From the NCBI RefSeq assembly GCF_009696175.1, contig NZ_VUMM01000007.1, positions 21,562-85,561 of the forward strand: a DNA stretch of 64,000 nt. Direction: 5' to 3'. Each line of letters opens with the position of its first letter. Position 1 is the stretch's first letter. Shown here in pieces: positions 8,887 to 18,201 of the stretch. The DNA comes from Floccifex porci. GTDB lineage: Bacteria > Bacillota_I > Bacilli_A > Erysipelotrichales > Erysipelotrichaceae. The notes below the pieces were generated by a model that was not told where the DNA came from, did not search any database, and saw only the letters and a program-made list of their open reading frames with translations. A program made the position numbers and the translations under genes.

Positions 8887-11190
8887 CTATTTTCTTTTTT
8901 TCAGTAAGCATACAATGGAAACAATACTGATCAGCATCATAAATCCATATCTGGATGAATTTGTGATGGTTGACGTATTTACCTGTTTTTTATTTGTTTT
9001 ATTTTCTGTCTTATTTTTATTAATTTCCTCTTTTTGATATGTGATCGTAAATGTTTCTTCTTTTGTGATATTTAAATCCACTGTTGGAAGTACATCCCAT
9101 TTTCCATCTTTGTATCCTTTATCCGCTTTTGAAGAAGGAATCTGAGCCTGATTTAAATGACCCACTCCACTTTGTGACCAGTTTCCATTTTCATCATATA
9201 AAGTCACATAAGTATAATCAAAAGATACAATTCCATTTACCGCTTTAAAATTCACACGTACCTGGTATTTGTCTGGAATGCCATCGGATTGTTCAGGATT
9301 ACCTGGAATCGTACTATGAACATCTTTTTCATAATATACTTTTATAATTCCTTCATTTTTAATTGTATCTGGTATTACAGATGGATCTGTATAATCGAAA
9401 GCATATCCGTTATATTTATTCGTCGTATTTATAGAATTCTTATCTACGGTTAATGTATTAGACTTTGATAACACCCAGACAGATTCTGTAACTGTATCGG
9501 TATCGCTTAATACTCCATCTTTATAATATTCCACTGTATAAGATAAATCTTTTGTCTGTGAATCATCTTTACTATAATACAATGAAATAACTCCCTGGTT
9601 ATTTATTGTTTCTGCTTTTCCATTGGCAGAAATGGAATCGTATTTATACCCTTTAATAGTTAAAGGTTGAATGCTTTCTCCTGTTACAGTTAGAATTTGT
9701 GGATCATTTACCCATACATTTTGCGTAACCTTAGTTGTTTTAAAGACATCCATAGAATCCATTAGAATATGATTTACTGTATAAGAAAGTGTATTTACCG
9801 CTGCATCATCTTTTATACATGTATAAGTATAAGTGGTATTTTCTTTAACAATTGTTGTAATCGTTGGAGTGATATCCCAGCTGCCTTCCTTATAACCTGT
9901 ATTTGGTTCTGGTTTCGGAATATTAGACAATTTTGTTTCAATTGAAGTCCAATTACCATTATTGTCTTTTTGTGCAATCACATAAGTCTGAACGATGCTT
10001 TCTTTTCCATCAAATGTACCATTGATCACATTATAAGTAATAGTTACTTCATATTTGTCCGGTATCCCATTTTTATTTTCATCTTTTGCGTAATATACAT
10101 TGATCACATTTTTCGATTCATCTACACCGATTGCCAATGGAAGACCCTGTACTCGATCAAGAGTATATCCATCCTTACATTTATCTATGTATTCATTAAT
10201 AGTTAAACCATACGTTGCACTGGATGAAATGGTTTCAGACAAATTTCCATCATAATAGTAATTTACAGAATAATTAATGGAAGCCGGAACATAGTGCCCA
10301 TAATAAGTTTCATTTGTTGTGATTTGTGTAGAATCAAAATTTACTTTTTGTGTAAATTGTTCATCTAAATACCATCCATCAAAGACATATCCAGAAATAT
10401 TTGACATCGATGGTTGAGATATAGAAGATCTTAATGTATTCTTATCCATCAATTCTGGATTTTTTGCCAGTACAAAATTCGTCTGGTTTACTGGCTGGTA
10501 ATAAAATGAAACCTGCACTTTTGTTTCTGAAAACATAACCGCATGTCCATCCACATGATAGGTTTTGGTTCCATTCGGTACAAAATCACCTTGTTGATTG
10601 TATCCTCTATTGGCCCCATCAGCGACAATCACATAATCCCATACAATGTAATAGGTGTATGGTCTTTGAATGGTTTGAGCATTGGCATCGTAAGTATATG
10701 ATTTTCCATCTAAACCAGTAATCGTTGGATAACTGGATGGATAAGCAGTTACAGAACCAATTGGATATTTTGTATTGATGGTTTGGGTAGATGGATCAGA
10801 TAGATTCACATTTCCAGTACTTGAAATCCCATACCATAATTCATCCGGTGTTTTATTTGATCCCGCTGTTTCTCCTGGTTTTAAAATATAAAAATAAGCC
10901 TTTTGTTCCGATATAGAATCTTCTGTATCTGGAATCAATGTATAGGGACTGATTTCATTCTGATTTAAATCTTCTGTATCTGATAAATTTGAATCCTCTT
11001 CTATGTCTTCTTCCTGATCTTCTATAACCTCTTCATTCTCTTCTTCTGGATTTTCTAAAATATTATTGTTCTGTTCATTCTCCTGTGTTTCTAATTGTTC
11101 ATTTGCGTAAACTGGAATTTGATATCCTATTGTTGAAAATCCTAAAAACAGGCTCATCAAAATTCCGATTAATTTATTATTCTTTTTCAT
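8887..11190 (-). CDS. Large repeat-bearing surface protein
   Basis: 767 aa exported protein. The ATG at 11190 follows GGAG by a few bases and gives a clean signal peptide (MKKNNKL, hydrophobic core, VYANE). Residues about 30-80 form an acidic linker. A GWYLDE segment near 285 resembles the InlB B-repeat (Listeria-Bacteroides repeat). After it come MucBP-like modules of the type YTVEYYKDG...VYYEKD, in three copies, interleaved with two copies of a roughly 90-residue module ending GYKEGSWD/GYKDGKWD. The C-terminus is VNTSTITN, a hydrophobic helix and KKRK. There is no LPxTG, but the tail aligns with those of the other two surface proteins here. Adhesion to glycans or host surface is inferred. 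Confidence 0.8.
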   Translation of the reverse strand: MKKNNKLIGILMSLFLGFSTIGYQIPVYANEQLETQENEQNNNILENPEEENEEVIEDQEEDIEEDSNLSDTEDLNQNEISPYTLIPDTEDSISEQKAYFYILKPGETAGSNKTPDELWYGISSTGNVNLSDPSTQTINTKYPIGSVTAYPSSYPTITGLDGKSYTYDANAQTIQRPYTYYIVWDYVIVADGANRGYNQQGDFVPNGTKTYHVDGHAVMFSETKVQVSFYYQPVNQTNFVLAKNPELMDKNTLRSSISQPSMSNISGYVFDGWYLDEQFTQKVNFDSTQITTNETYYGHYVPASINYSVNYYYDGNLSETISSSATYGLTINEYIDKCKDGYTLDRVQGLPLAIGVDESKNVINVYYAKDENKNGIPDKYEVTITYNVINGTFDGKESIVQTYVIAQKDNNGNWTSIETKLSNIPKPEPNTGYKEGSWDITPTITTIVKENTTYTYTCIKDDAAVNTLSYTVNHILMDSMDVFKTTKVTQNVWVNDPQILTVTGESIQPLTIKGYKYDSISANGKAETINNQGVISLYYSKDDSQTKDLSYTVEYYKDGVLSDTDTVTESVWVLSKSNTLTVDKNSINTTNKYNGYAFDYTDPSVIPDTIKNEGIIKVYYEKDVHSTIPGNPEQSDGIPDKYQVRVNFKAVNGIVSFDYTYVTLYDENGNWSQSGVGHLNQAQIPSSKADKGYKDGKWDVLPTVDLNITKEETFTITYQKEEINKNKTENKTNKKQVNTSTITNSSRYGFMMLISIVSIVCLLKKRK

Positions 11191-11292
11191 AGGTTGCTCC
11201 TTTCTTTTATTCATTATAAAACAATACATTTTATATTTCACATAATACGGAAACGTTAATTATTACATTTATATTGTTATAATTGTATATTA

Positions 11293-11318
11293 AAAGCCGG
11301 TTTTTAAATCTCCGGCTA
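11293..11318 (-). terminator. Terminator after the amidohydrolase gene
   Basis: Stem AGCCGG/CCGGCT (11317-11312 with 11300-11295) followed on the minus strand by TTTTAAT; it overlaps the stop codon region of the gene. Confidence 0.65.
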
Positions 11319-12584
11319 AATTATTGTATCTTCATACAGTTTCCATAATGTTTCATTCATATAATCTCTTTTAATTGTTGGATTTTTAAAGACTCTTCCA
11401 TTAAATACAACTGTATTGATATTTCGTAAAGCTTTTAGATCCTCTGCTGGATTTTCATCCAGTATTAAAAAATCTGCATATTTTCCAGGTTCTACAGTAC
11501 CTGTAAGATTGTCTATATTTAATAATTTGGCATTGTTTTTGGTCGCAAGAAATAAAGTATATTCATTGGAAACATTCATATATTTCTGAAAATAGACCAG
11601 TTCCCTGTAAAAATCACTATGACAGATAAAAGGTCTTCCTGCATCGTTACCAATTCCTACCGGTATCTGATGATCGATGGCTTTTTTCACATTATCGATG
11701 ACTCCATTGAATACATATTTTGCATTTTCTTTTACTGAATCAGATATATAAGTGGTTGTATTATCAAAATGTGCATAAGGAATCATTCCGGATAAAATGG
11801 ATATCAGTTTTGCTCCTTTACGGATATACAACAATAATTCTTCATCATCTGCATAAGAACCATATTCAATAATATCGACGCCATTTTCTAAAGCCAGTTT
11901 AATCCCTCTTTTTGTCTGTACGTGAGCTGCAACAGGCAAATGATTTCGATGCGAAACATTTGTGATATATCGAATCAGTTCCGCCGGCATTTCAATATCT
12001 TTTAAACGATTATTGGTAGAAGTCCCTGTTACCATAATTTTTACAAAATCAGGTTTTGTCTTCAATAACTTATTTAAAGCCTCTTTACAATCATCCAGCT
12101 GGTGTATCTCCATAGGTCCCTGATTGTGCATATATCCATTTTCAACGGTAATAGCCCGATTGGCCACTAACATTCTAGGTCCAATTAGTTTTCCCTGTTT
12201 GATTTTATCGCGAATCTGTGAATCAACATCGGATAAACCACCTACGCAACGAATCGTAGTAACGCCTGACATTAATTCTTTATACGCAAAACTTTGACAG
12301 ATACGGAATCCAATATATCTTCCGATGGGGTTGCTGTTGACAAGTCGAGCAATTTTTGAGTCGGTATTTTTATGATTATATAAACCATCACTGGATAAAT
12401 GAACATGCATATTTATCAGACCTGGACAAACAAATTTTCCAGTACAGTCAACAATGGTTCCTTCTAAATTGTCCTTATCAATCGAAACAATTTTTTCATT
12501 TTCAACAATAATATTTACATTTTTCTGAAGAATCATATTTTCATTTCCATCTAACAGGTTACAATGCGCAAATGTTATCTTCAT
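11316..12584 (-). CDS. Amidohydrolase family protein (imidazolonepropionase/prolidase-like)
   Basis: 422 aa metal-dependent hydrolase of the amidohydrolase superfamily. An N-terminal beta-sandwich piece is followed by CPGLINMHVHLSSDG near 53 (HxH metal pair) and a possible carbamylated lysine in DFVKIMVTG near 180. VAAHVQTKRG near 217, EYGSYADD near 240 and GIGNDAGRPF near 310 (final Asp) follow, then the closing GTVEPGKYADFLILDENP. Close relatives are annotated as imidazolonepropionase-like or Xaa-Pro dipeptidase-type enzymes; the substrate cannot be told from sequence. No signal peptide is seen, so it is cytoplasmic. It lies 7 bases after the upstream small gene. Confidence 0.85.
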   Translation of the reverse strand: MKITFAHCNLLDGNENMILQKNVNIIVENEKIVSIDKDNLEGTIVDCTGKFVCPGLINMHVHLSSDGLYNHKNTDSKIARLVNSNPIGRYIGFRICQSFAYKELMSGVTTIRCVGGLSDVDSQIRDKIKQGKLIGPRMLVANRAITVENGYMHNQGPMEIHQLDDCKEALNKLLKTKPDFVKIMVTGTSTNNRLKDIEMPAELIRYITNVSHRNHLPVAAHVQTKRGIKLALENGVDIIEYGSYADDEELLLYIRKGAKLISILSGMIPYAHFDNTTTYISDSVKENAKYVFNGVIDNVKKAIDHQIPVGIGNDAGRPFICHSDFYRELVYFQKYMNVSNEYTLFLATKNNAKLLNIDNLTGTVEPGKYADFLILDENPAEDLKALRNINTVVFNGRVFKNPTIKRDYMNETLWKLYEDTII

Positions 12585-12591
12585 AAATACC

Positions 12592-13005
12592 TCATATTTC
12601 TTTATACGGCTTTATATCTTTTCTTAATGGTAAAACGACTTTCTGATATTTTGTATTGTTGTACAATGGATGACAATTTCCCGTTACAATTCCCAAATAA
12701 CACAACTGAAGGATAGAAGATGGCTGTTTCGCCCAATAGGAATGATCATATTTTAAATAAACATCGTTAACATCCACTATATTGACTTTTGAAAAATGAA
12801 CGACATACAATTGTCCAAATAAAGAATCTATTTCTTCTTTTTGACTCATTACTTTTGATTTATCTAAATAAATCGGATTGTCTACCTGAGTAAATCCATT
12901 TTCCTGTTTCATTAACTGAACACCAACTAAATATTTGTCTTCCGTATTTTTATCTGGCAAACATTGTGTAAATAATTGATATACATTATTTTCGTTTAGT
13001 TCCAT
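12592..13005 (-). CDS. Hypothetical protein, 137 aa
   Basis: No family recognised. Soluble, no signal peptide or membrane helix. The ATG at 13005 is preferred over that at 13011 because AGAGG ends directly before 13011 and would give zero spacing there, against six bases for 13005. It overlaps the YcxB-like gene by 20 bases and precedes the amidohydrolase by 7, so the three are probably cotranscribed. Confidence 0.65.
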   Translation of the reverse strand: MELNENNVYQLFTQCLPDKNTEDKYLVGVQLMKQENGFTQVDNPIYLDKSKVMSQKEEIDSLFGQLYVVHFSKVNIVDVNDVYLKYDHSYWAKQPSSILQLCYLGIVTGNCHPLYNNTKYQKVVLPLRKDIKPYKEI

Positions 13006-13501
13006 ATGCATCCTCTACTTTCTTAATATATGTTAAGACTTCCTCTTTTTGAGCATCCTCTAACATTCTATGATCTATCAACATCACTTGCCCATCGCTT
13101 CTATAGAAATAATAGTAATGATAATATTTTCCAGCCTTTATTATGACATCCCATGGATATAAATCAAAACCATATCGGGAACGCAAAGAAATTCCTTCGT
13201 CACTGATGGTATAAGTACGAATCAATGTTCCATCTTCCGGAAATTCTTTCTGAATGGATTTTTCCATTTTCTTTTTCAGTCCTTTTTTAGACATATAGAA
13301 AAAGAAAATAAAATGAAACACAAAAACAATAGGAACCACAATCGAACCACAGAAAAAGAAAAAGATTCCAAACAAAAGACCTACAAAGGCAACGATCTTA
13401 TAAATCTTCTGTGATTTCTTATAACGATTGTTTAATTCAATCAATAATTCAATGAAGGCTTCTCTTTCTTCCTGATTAATCACTAGATCCTGTCTGATCA
13501 T
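12986..13501 (-). CDS. YcxB-like membrane protein
   Basis: 171 aa. Two adjacent hydrophobic helices at about residues 36-75 are followed by a soluble C-terminal part with GTLIRTYTISDEGISLRS, YPWDVI and VMLIDHRML, the pattern of the YcxB-like domain (PF14317 type). The family has no proven function. It overlaps its neighbours on both sides (26 bases with the upstream membrane gene, 20 with the downstream one), which points to one transcript starting at the Nudix gene. Confidence 0.75.
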   Translation of the reverse strand: MIRQDLVINQEEREAFIELLIELNNRYKKSQKIYKIVAFVGLLFGIFFFFCGSIVVPIVFVFHFIFFFYMSKKGLKKKMEKSIQKEFPEDGTLIRTYTISDEGISLRSRYGFDLYPWDVIIKAGKYYHYYYFYRSDGQVMLIDHRMLEDAQKEEVLTYIKKVEDAYGTKRK

Positions 13502-14081
13502 CTTCTTCTCCCTCTTTCTTTTCGTTATCTTTTTTCTTTTTAAATCTTAAAATTGTGATGGATAACCATGTCAGCGACAATAAATTAAATAATGAACTGA
13601 TCAGTAAAAGCCATACTGGAAACTGATCAATGAAATAAACCAGATCCATATCCAATATTACCAGAATTGAACATACAATCATTATACAAGCAAATAAAAA
13701 TTGGACAAAATAAAATACGCTTCTTAAAAATTTTAATTGTATAGCCCATTGTAATGAAAAAATTCCAATCAATAAGACAAGAAATCCAATAAACAGATTA
13801 AAAATATCACATAGTATTTCACTTTTTATAAATCCAATGCAACCCAATATTAAAATCAGAACTCCAATGGAAAATCCATATTGATTCCACTCTAAATACT
13901 GTTTCTTATAAAAGAAATAAAATATCAATAACAGACCAACAACCGCAAACAGTAAAAAAAATATACGACAAATCGTTTCAACATTTAAATTTTCTATACA
14001 TAATAGACAAAAACAGGAAATAACACTTAATACATTTAAACCAATAATGGTAAGAGTAAAAGAATTTATATTTTTTTTCAT
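13476..14081 (-). CDS. Hypothetical polytopic membrane protein
   Basis: About 201 aa with roughly six predicted membrane helices and a short, highly charged C-terminus. The ATG at 14081 overlaps the stop of the Nudix gene as ATGA, which favours coupled translation over the farther ATG at 14120. No family recognised. Confidence 0.65.
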   Translation of the reverse strand: MKKNINSFTLTIIGLNVLSVISCFCLLCIENLNVETICRIFFLLFAVVGLLLIFYFFYKKQYLEWNQYGFSIGVLILILGCIGFIKSEILCDIFNLFIGFLVLLIGIFSLQWAIQLKFLRSVFYFVQFLFACIMIVCSILVILDMDLVYFIDQFPVWLLLISSLFNLLSLTWLSITILRFKKKKDNEKKEGEEDDQTGSSD

Positions 14082-14707
14082 AACCACATCTTCGATACAA
14101 ATACCATTAGAGCCGCCCATGTATAAACCGAATAAAAAATATGATTGTCATCTTTCCCATTTTTTAAAATACGAAGTGCATCTTCAATAGTTAATAGTGA
14201 ATATCCATCAAACAGTTCACTTCCTTCACATCCATCCGCATTTAAATTCTGTATAGAATCTACTTTCACACAGACTAAAGCATTGGATTCATCGCTCATT
14301 CCTGGAGTTGAAAACAACAATGGATTGATAATTGAAATCTGTTCTCTTTTTACATGAATCCCACATTCTTCTTTAATTTCCCTTTGTGCTGTTTCAATCA
14401 CATCACAATCTTCTTCATCCATTAATCCTGCAGGAACGCCTAATAAAAACTGTCCAGTTGGATATCGGAATTCATGACACAATACCAGTTTTGGTTCTTC
14501 CATATTCAGAATTAGAACACAGCTTACCGCATCCGGTCTCATATTCTGAAATTCTTCTGTGTTTTTTAAACATACCAGATTCTCTTTTATTCGTCTGGAA
14601 GCATTATAATAATGAGAATTTTCTTTATAATGCATATCATATACATTCATAAATTTGGATTGAAATACGGTTTCAATCTGATTTTCTTTGATATTGAGCT
14701 TTTTCAT
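14078..14707 (-). CDS. Nudix hydrolase
   Basis: 209 aa. The Nudix box lies at about residues 94-117, starting GLMDEED and ending REIKEECGI, with one extra residue relative to the strict GX5EX7REUXEEXGU spacing. Upstream are RYPTGQFLLGVPAG, as in ADP-ribose pyrophosphatases. A nucleoside diphosphate-sugar such as ADP-ribose is the likely substrate, but this is inference. An AAAGGA ribosome site precedes the ATG. It is the first gene of a run of four overlapping or near-adjacent genes down to the amidohydrolase. Confidence 0.82.
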   Translation of the reverse strand: MKKLNIKENQIETVFQSKFMNVYDMHYKENSHYYNASRRIKENLVCLKNTEEFQNMRPDAVSCVLILNMEEPKLVLCHEFRYPTGQFLLGVPAGLMDEEDCDVIETAQREIKEECGIHVKREQISIINPLLFSTPGMSDESNALVCVKVDSIQNLNADGCEGSELFDGYSLLTIEDALRILKNGKDDNHIFYSVYTWAALMVFVSKMWL

Positions 14708-14741
14708 AATAATATGTCCTTTTTCTTATCTATTATACACT

Positions 14742-14775
14742 AAAAAGAAGAGTTGGTGAACCAAACCAACTCTTC
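14742..14775 (-). terminator. Terminator after the DUF1292 gene
   Basis: Perfect 10-bp stem GAAGAGTTGG/CCAACTCTTC (14775-14766 with 14756-14747) followed on the minus strand by TTTTT. A second smaller hairpin (GGCACT/AGTGCT, about 14785-14799) precedes it. The TATAAT of the Nudix promoter lies just beyond. Confidence 0.85.
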
Positions 14776-14871
14776 CACAGGCCAGCACTAAAAGTGCCAA
14801 AAAAAATATACAATATTTTTTTTAATATCTTATTTTTTAGTCAAACTTTGTCTAGTCCATTTTGAACTGAT

Positions 14872-15132
14872 TTAATCAAACCCGTAAAAGGACATATAAT
14901 ATTTCACCACTTCATTAAATTCTTCATCACTTTTAATTTCTTCAAATGTCATATCCATTCCTTCATTCTGACAGCGATAAATATATAAATCATCCTGTAT
15001 TTCATCTTCTATGATTTCTGAAACCGATGCATATTGAATGCCATCTTTTTCAAAAACATCCATTAAAGCCACTTCAATGGGTTTTCCTGTTCCATCTATG
15101 ATCGTATAGGTATCAATCTGTACACTACTCAT
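14872..15132 (-). CDS. DUF1292 family protein
   Basis: 86 aa acidic cytosolic protein. The layout (short beta strands, a central EIIEDEIQDDLYIYR and a final EEIKSDEEFNEVVKYYMSF helix) fits the DUF1292/YrzB family common in Bacillota, whose function is unknown. AGGAGG precedes the ATG with good spacing. It is transcribed away from the acylphosphatase gene and ends at its own terminator. Confidence 0.72.
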   Translation of the reverse strand: MSSVQIDTYTIIDGTGKPIEVALMDVFEKDGIQYASVSEIIEDEIQDDLYIYRCQNEGMDMTFEEIKSDEEFNEVVKYYMSFYGFD

Positions 15133-15194
15133 ATATTCCTCCTGTAACTGTATAAAACTTATATTTATTTGTTATAATGAAATGGGTGATGCAT

Positions 15195-15512
15195 ATGTTT
15201 CCTTTTAAAAAGAAAAAACAAGAACAAATCATATTAAATCCAGAAGATAAACGATTCTGTTTCCATTTCTATGGAAAAGTCCAGGGCGTTGGTTTTCGCT
15301 TTGTATGTTCTCAATATGCCCTGCAATATCATTTAACCGGATGGGTCTGTAATGAAAAGGATGGATCCGTCATATTACAGATTCAGGGATGTGTTGATAA
15401 AATTCAACAATTGATACAACAATTGCATAAAGATACATATATTCGAATCGAATCGTATGATTTTAAGGAAATCCCTGTTGTGAAAGAATCTGGATTTGTT
15501 GCCAAATATTAA
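15195..15512 (+). CDS. acyP: Acylphosphatase
   Basis: 105 aa. The core from about residue 20 has the family pattern FYGKVQGVGFRFV, in which the arginine binds phosphate, and TGWVCNEKDGSV with the catalytic asparagine. It hydrolyses carboxyl-phosphate bonds such as acetyl phosphate. A lysine-rich N-terminal extension of about 18 residues precedes the domain. An earlier ATG at 15177 is ruled out because it overlaps a TATAAT at 15173-15178. The 3' end abuts the convergent DUF4236 gene with no gap. Confidence 0.88.
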   Translation: MFPFKKKKQEQIILNPEDKRFCFHFYGKVQGVGFRFVCSQYALQYHLTGWVCNEKDGSVILQIQGCVDKIQQLIQQLHKDTYIRIESYDFKEIPVVKESGFVAKY

Positions 15513-16367
15513 TTAATCAAATGGAACAATTTCTTTCATTGTTTTGTTTGAAAGAATATGACATCGATTTTCAAAATTCATACAGAATTCATATGGATCT
15601 ACTTTTGTCAGATCGGTTTCTTCAAAAACATTTCTGGAGAATTTAATGGAGTAAATATATTCATCTTTTAAATCTCCTTCTGAATTTCTTCTTTGCGTAT
15701 AGGAAGAAATTAAGATTCGTTCTATATCAAAAGACATATTAAAGAAATAAGAACATACAAATACAGCCAATCCAAACACAATCTGAATATAGTCTTCTTT
15801 GATCTGTGTCTGGGTTTTCTTTTTCTTCTTCATTTTTCCATCCTGCTGGGTAAAACATTCTTTTGGTATATCTTCTATTTCTGGAAGATCCATATCTACA
15901 TATAAACAATGTTGTTCTTTATAAAAATCATAATTTATACTGATTTCAAATGGAAGCTGAATGGAAGCCACAAAATCTTCCATCACTTCATTTAAATTTT
16001 CTTTATTTAGTAAAGACGACAATACCAGTTTTTTTAATTCCAGCTGTTCTTCCTTACGACTGGATGTTTTTTCAAGGCGATTCCATTCTTTCTGAACCTC
16101 TGTTTCATTTAAAACATCACAGGACATAGAAACAATATCGATCAGTTCACTCTCTACAGCTTCTTCTTTTAATTTATCTGGCATATCCAGTAATTTCTGA
16201 CGATAGGAAATCCCAGTTCCTGGGATGCCTAAATTCCCATACACTCCATTTTTCCCAATGTTTACACTGGCTCCTTTTTTACCCACTGTGACACTGAGAC
16301 CAGATTTTGATACATTTAATTTTACTCCTTTACAGAGTTTAACTGTTTTACGAAAACGTAATCCCAT
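15513..16367 (-). CDS. DUF4236 domain protein
   Basis: 284 aa. The first 60 residues are a textbook DUF4236 domain: MGLRFRKTVKL, then LNVSKSGLSVTVG, NIGKNGVYGNLGIPGTGISY. The rest is soluble and charged, with a weakly hydrophobic stretch near residue 195, and is not assigned. The family's function is unknown. It converges with the acylphosphatase gene, its stop directly following that gene's stop. Confidence 0.8.
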   Translation of the reverse strand: MGLRFRKTVKLCKGVKLNVSKSGLSVTVGKKGASVNIGKNGVYGNLGIPGTGISYRQKLLDMPDKLKEEAVESELIDIVSMSCDVLNETEVQKEWNRLEKTSSRKEEQLELKKLVLSSLLNKENLNEVMEDFVASIQLPFEISINYDFYKEQHCLYVDMDLPEIEDIPKECFTQQDGKMKKKKKTQTQIKEDYIQIVFGLAVFVCSYFFNMSFDIERILISSYTQRRNSEGDLKDEYIYSIKFSRNVFEETDLTKVDPYEFCMNFENRCHILSNKTMKEIVPFD

Positions 16368-16404
16368 ATAATCTCCTTTAAAAAAGAAAAAGTGGTTTTC
16401 ACCA

Positions 16405-16881
16405 TCAATTCTTTATTATTTCCTCTACAAAATGTACATTAATTTCTAGCTGATTTGCGATCTGTTCCAGTGTATATCCTTCTTTAGATAAATTTAAGAC
16501 CGTACAATCCAAATCACATAGATTCAGATTCTGTTTTTCAAACTCATTAAATTTTATATTCTTATCATTTTTATATTTCCGGATCTTTAATTCTTTTAAA
16601 AGATTATCTTTTTCTTCTAAAACCAGACCTTTAAAACCAATAGAAGGATGTTTTATAACCATTTTGTTTAAAAAACTCTTTACACTTTCCAAAGTTCCTT
16701 CATAAACGGAAACGGATGTAAAAGATAAATAATGAGAAAATAAGAAAATATCATCTTTTAAATTTCCTTCTTTAATCCAAAGATAATCTTCTTTATTATC
16801 TTTAAAGAAATTCTTTATACTTTTTATTTCTTCTAAAGAATTATCCCGAAAATCAATACATATATCGCCACTTATCTTCAT
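16405..16881 (-). CDS. Hypothetical protein with C-terminal helix-turn-helix-like segment
   Basis: 158 aa from the ATG at 16881, which has GAGGT upstream; a longer in-frame version back to 16989 would run into the M48 gene. The last 30 residues (LSKEGYTLEQIANQLEI onward) look like a sigma-70 region 4 or resolvase-type helix-turn-helix. The N-terminal two thirds match nothing I recognise. It follows the M48 protease gene after about 43 bases and may share its transcript. Confidence 0.6.
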   Translation of the reverse strand: MKISGDICIDFRDNSLEEIKSIKNFFKDNKEDYLWIKEGNLKDDIFLFSHYLSFTSVSVYEGTLESVKSFLNKMVIKHPSIGFKGLVLEEKDNLLKELKIRKYKNDKNIKFNEFEKQNLNLCDLDCTVLNLSKEGYTLEQIANQLEINVHFVEEIIKN

Positions 16882-16924
16882 ATTTATTACCTCTTTGTAG
16901 ATTATACACGAAAAATACAAATTA

Positions 16925-18187
16925 TCAATTTTTTGATAAAGCAATGATTCTATGATACATACTTGGATGATCGTATTCCAGAAATTCAATCAATGGATGT
17001 GGATTCACATTGACCAGTTCATCTTTGGATAAATTTTTAAATAATTGAATCAATTCTTTCTGGTATCCTTCTTTAATGACATTTTCATCGGCTTCATATT
17101 CTTCTTTTCGCGTAATATAATTTTTATAAACCATCAGAATATAAAAGAAAGGGTCCATGATAAGAGATACAATGTAAAAATAAAGATAATATACAGGATG
17201 AACCAGATCAAAGGAAACATCGATCCATTGGATTCCTTTATACAACATTGAAGCATTTGGCAATAACCATACGATAAAAAGAAACATGAATCCTAATGAT
17301 AGATAGAATATATAATTGTACACTTTCTTTTTATGTTTTAAATGACCTGCTTCATGAGCTAATACTCCTAAACATTCGTTATACGAATTGTCGTTGATAA
17401 AATTATCCGCAATTCCAATCATACGATAAAATGGTAATTTTAATACAAATGCGTTTTTTGTCGTACTTTTCTTTGATTCATCATAAACCATAATGTCTTT
17501 TACTTTTTTTGGACATCCTTTTAAAAGTCCCTGGATCTGATTTAATAAATATTGGTCTTTTAATGGTTCAAAATGATATTGCTGCTTCAATAATAAAAAG
17601 GATAAATAAGAAAAAAGAATAAATATAAGATAGAAACAGAATCCAATTCCAGATACAATCATAAAGGATTGTATATAGGAAATCGAAAAACCATTTGTCC
17701 ATTTTGAAATATTTTTACAGATAAAAGCAATTCCTGTATAGATCACAAATGAAAAAAACAATTCAAATATCTGATCTAAAAGAAAATCTTTAAAAAATTC
17801 TCTTCTTGTCTTTTTATTCATACCAAATTCTTCTTCGATCACAAAGGTCGCATAATATTCACTGATTAAAGATAGAATCAGATCCACTATAAAAAAGAAC
17901 AGGATACAGATGAATAAAGAGATATAAATAGATTGTATTTTAGATACAATATGAAAAAATGGAGAATATAGAATCAGAAAGATACAGATCAGTTCTATTG
18001 TCATTTTTATAAAAGATAAGTTTCTATATTTCTTTTTGTATAAAATAAAATCTTTATATCTTTTTTCATCATAGATATCACTTACCTCTTTAGGAAGTGG
18101 CTGTTTTAAAGACTGATTCTGTAATCCATTTAATATCAGTTCCCAAATACTTTTTATCACATAAAACAGACAAATGATTTTTAACAT
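16925..18187 (-). CDS. M48 family zinc metalloprotease (HtpX/Ste24-like)
   Basis: 420 aa membrane protease. The zinc motif HEAGH lies in GVLAHEAGHLKHKK near residue 277, and the third ligand is in RKEEYEADEN near 365. At least five hydrophobic helices occupy about 60-110, 150-215 and 290-345. The layout fits Ste24/CAAX-type enzymes, which act inside the membrane on membrane or misfolded proteins. AGGAGG precedes the ATG. The start is 14 bases after the zinc-ribbon gene, so the two are probably one operon. Confidence 0.88.
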   Translation of the reverse strand: MLKIICLFYVIKSIWELILNGLQNQSLKQPLPKEVSDIYDEKRYKDFILYKKKYRNLSFIKMTIELICIFLILYSPFFHIVSKIQSIYISLFICILFFFIVDLILSLISEYYATFVIEEEFGMNKKTRREFFKDFLLDQIFELFFSFVIYTGIAFICKNISKWTNGFSISYIQSFMIVSGIGFCFYLIFILFSYLSFLLLKQQYHFEPLKDQYLLNQIQGLLKGCPKKVKDIMVYDESKKSTTKNAFVLKLPFYRMIGIADNFINDNSYNECLGVLAHEAGHLKHKKKVYNYIFYLSLGFMFLFIVWLLPNASMLYKGIQWIDVSFDLVHPVYYLYFYIVSLIMDPFFYILMVYKNYITRKEEYEADENVIKEGYQKELIQLFKNLSKDELVNVNPHPLIEFLEYDHPSMYHRIIALSKN

Positions 18188-18201
18188 ACATCCTCCTAAA
18201 T

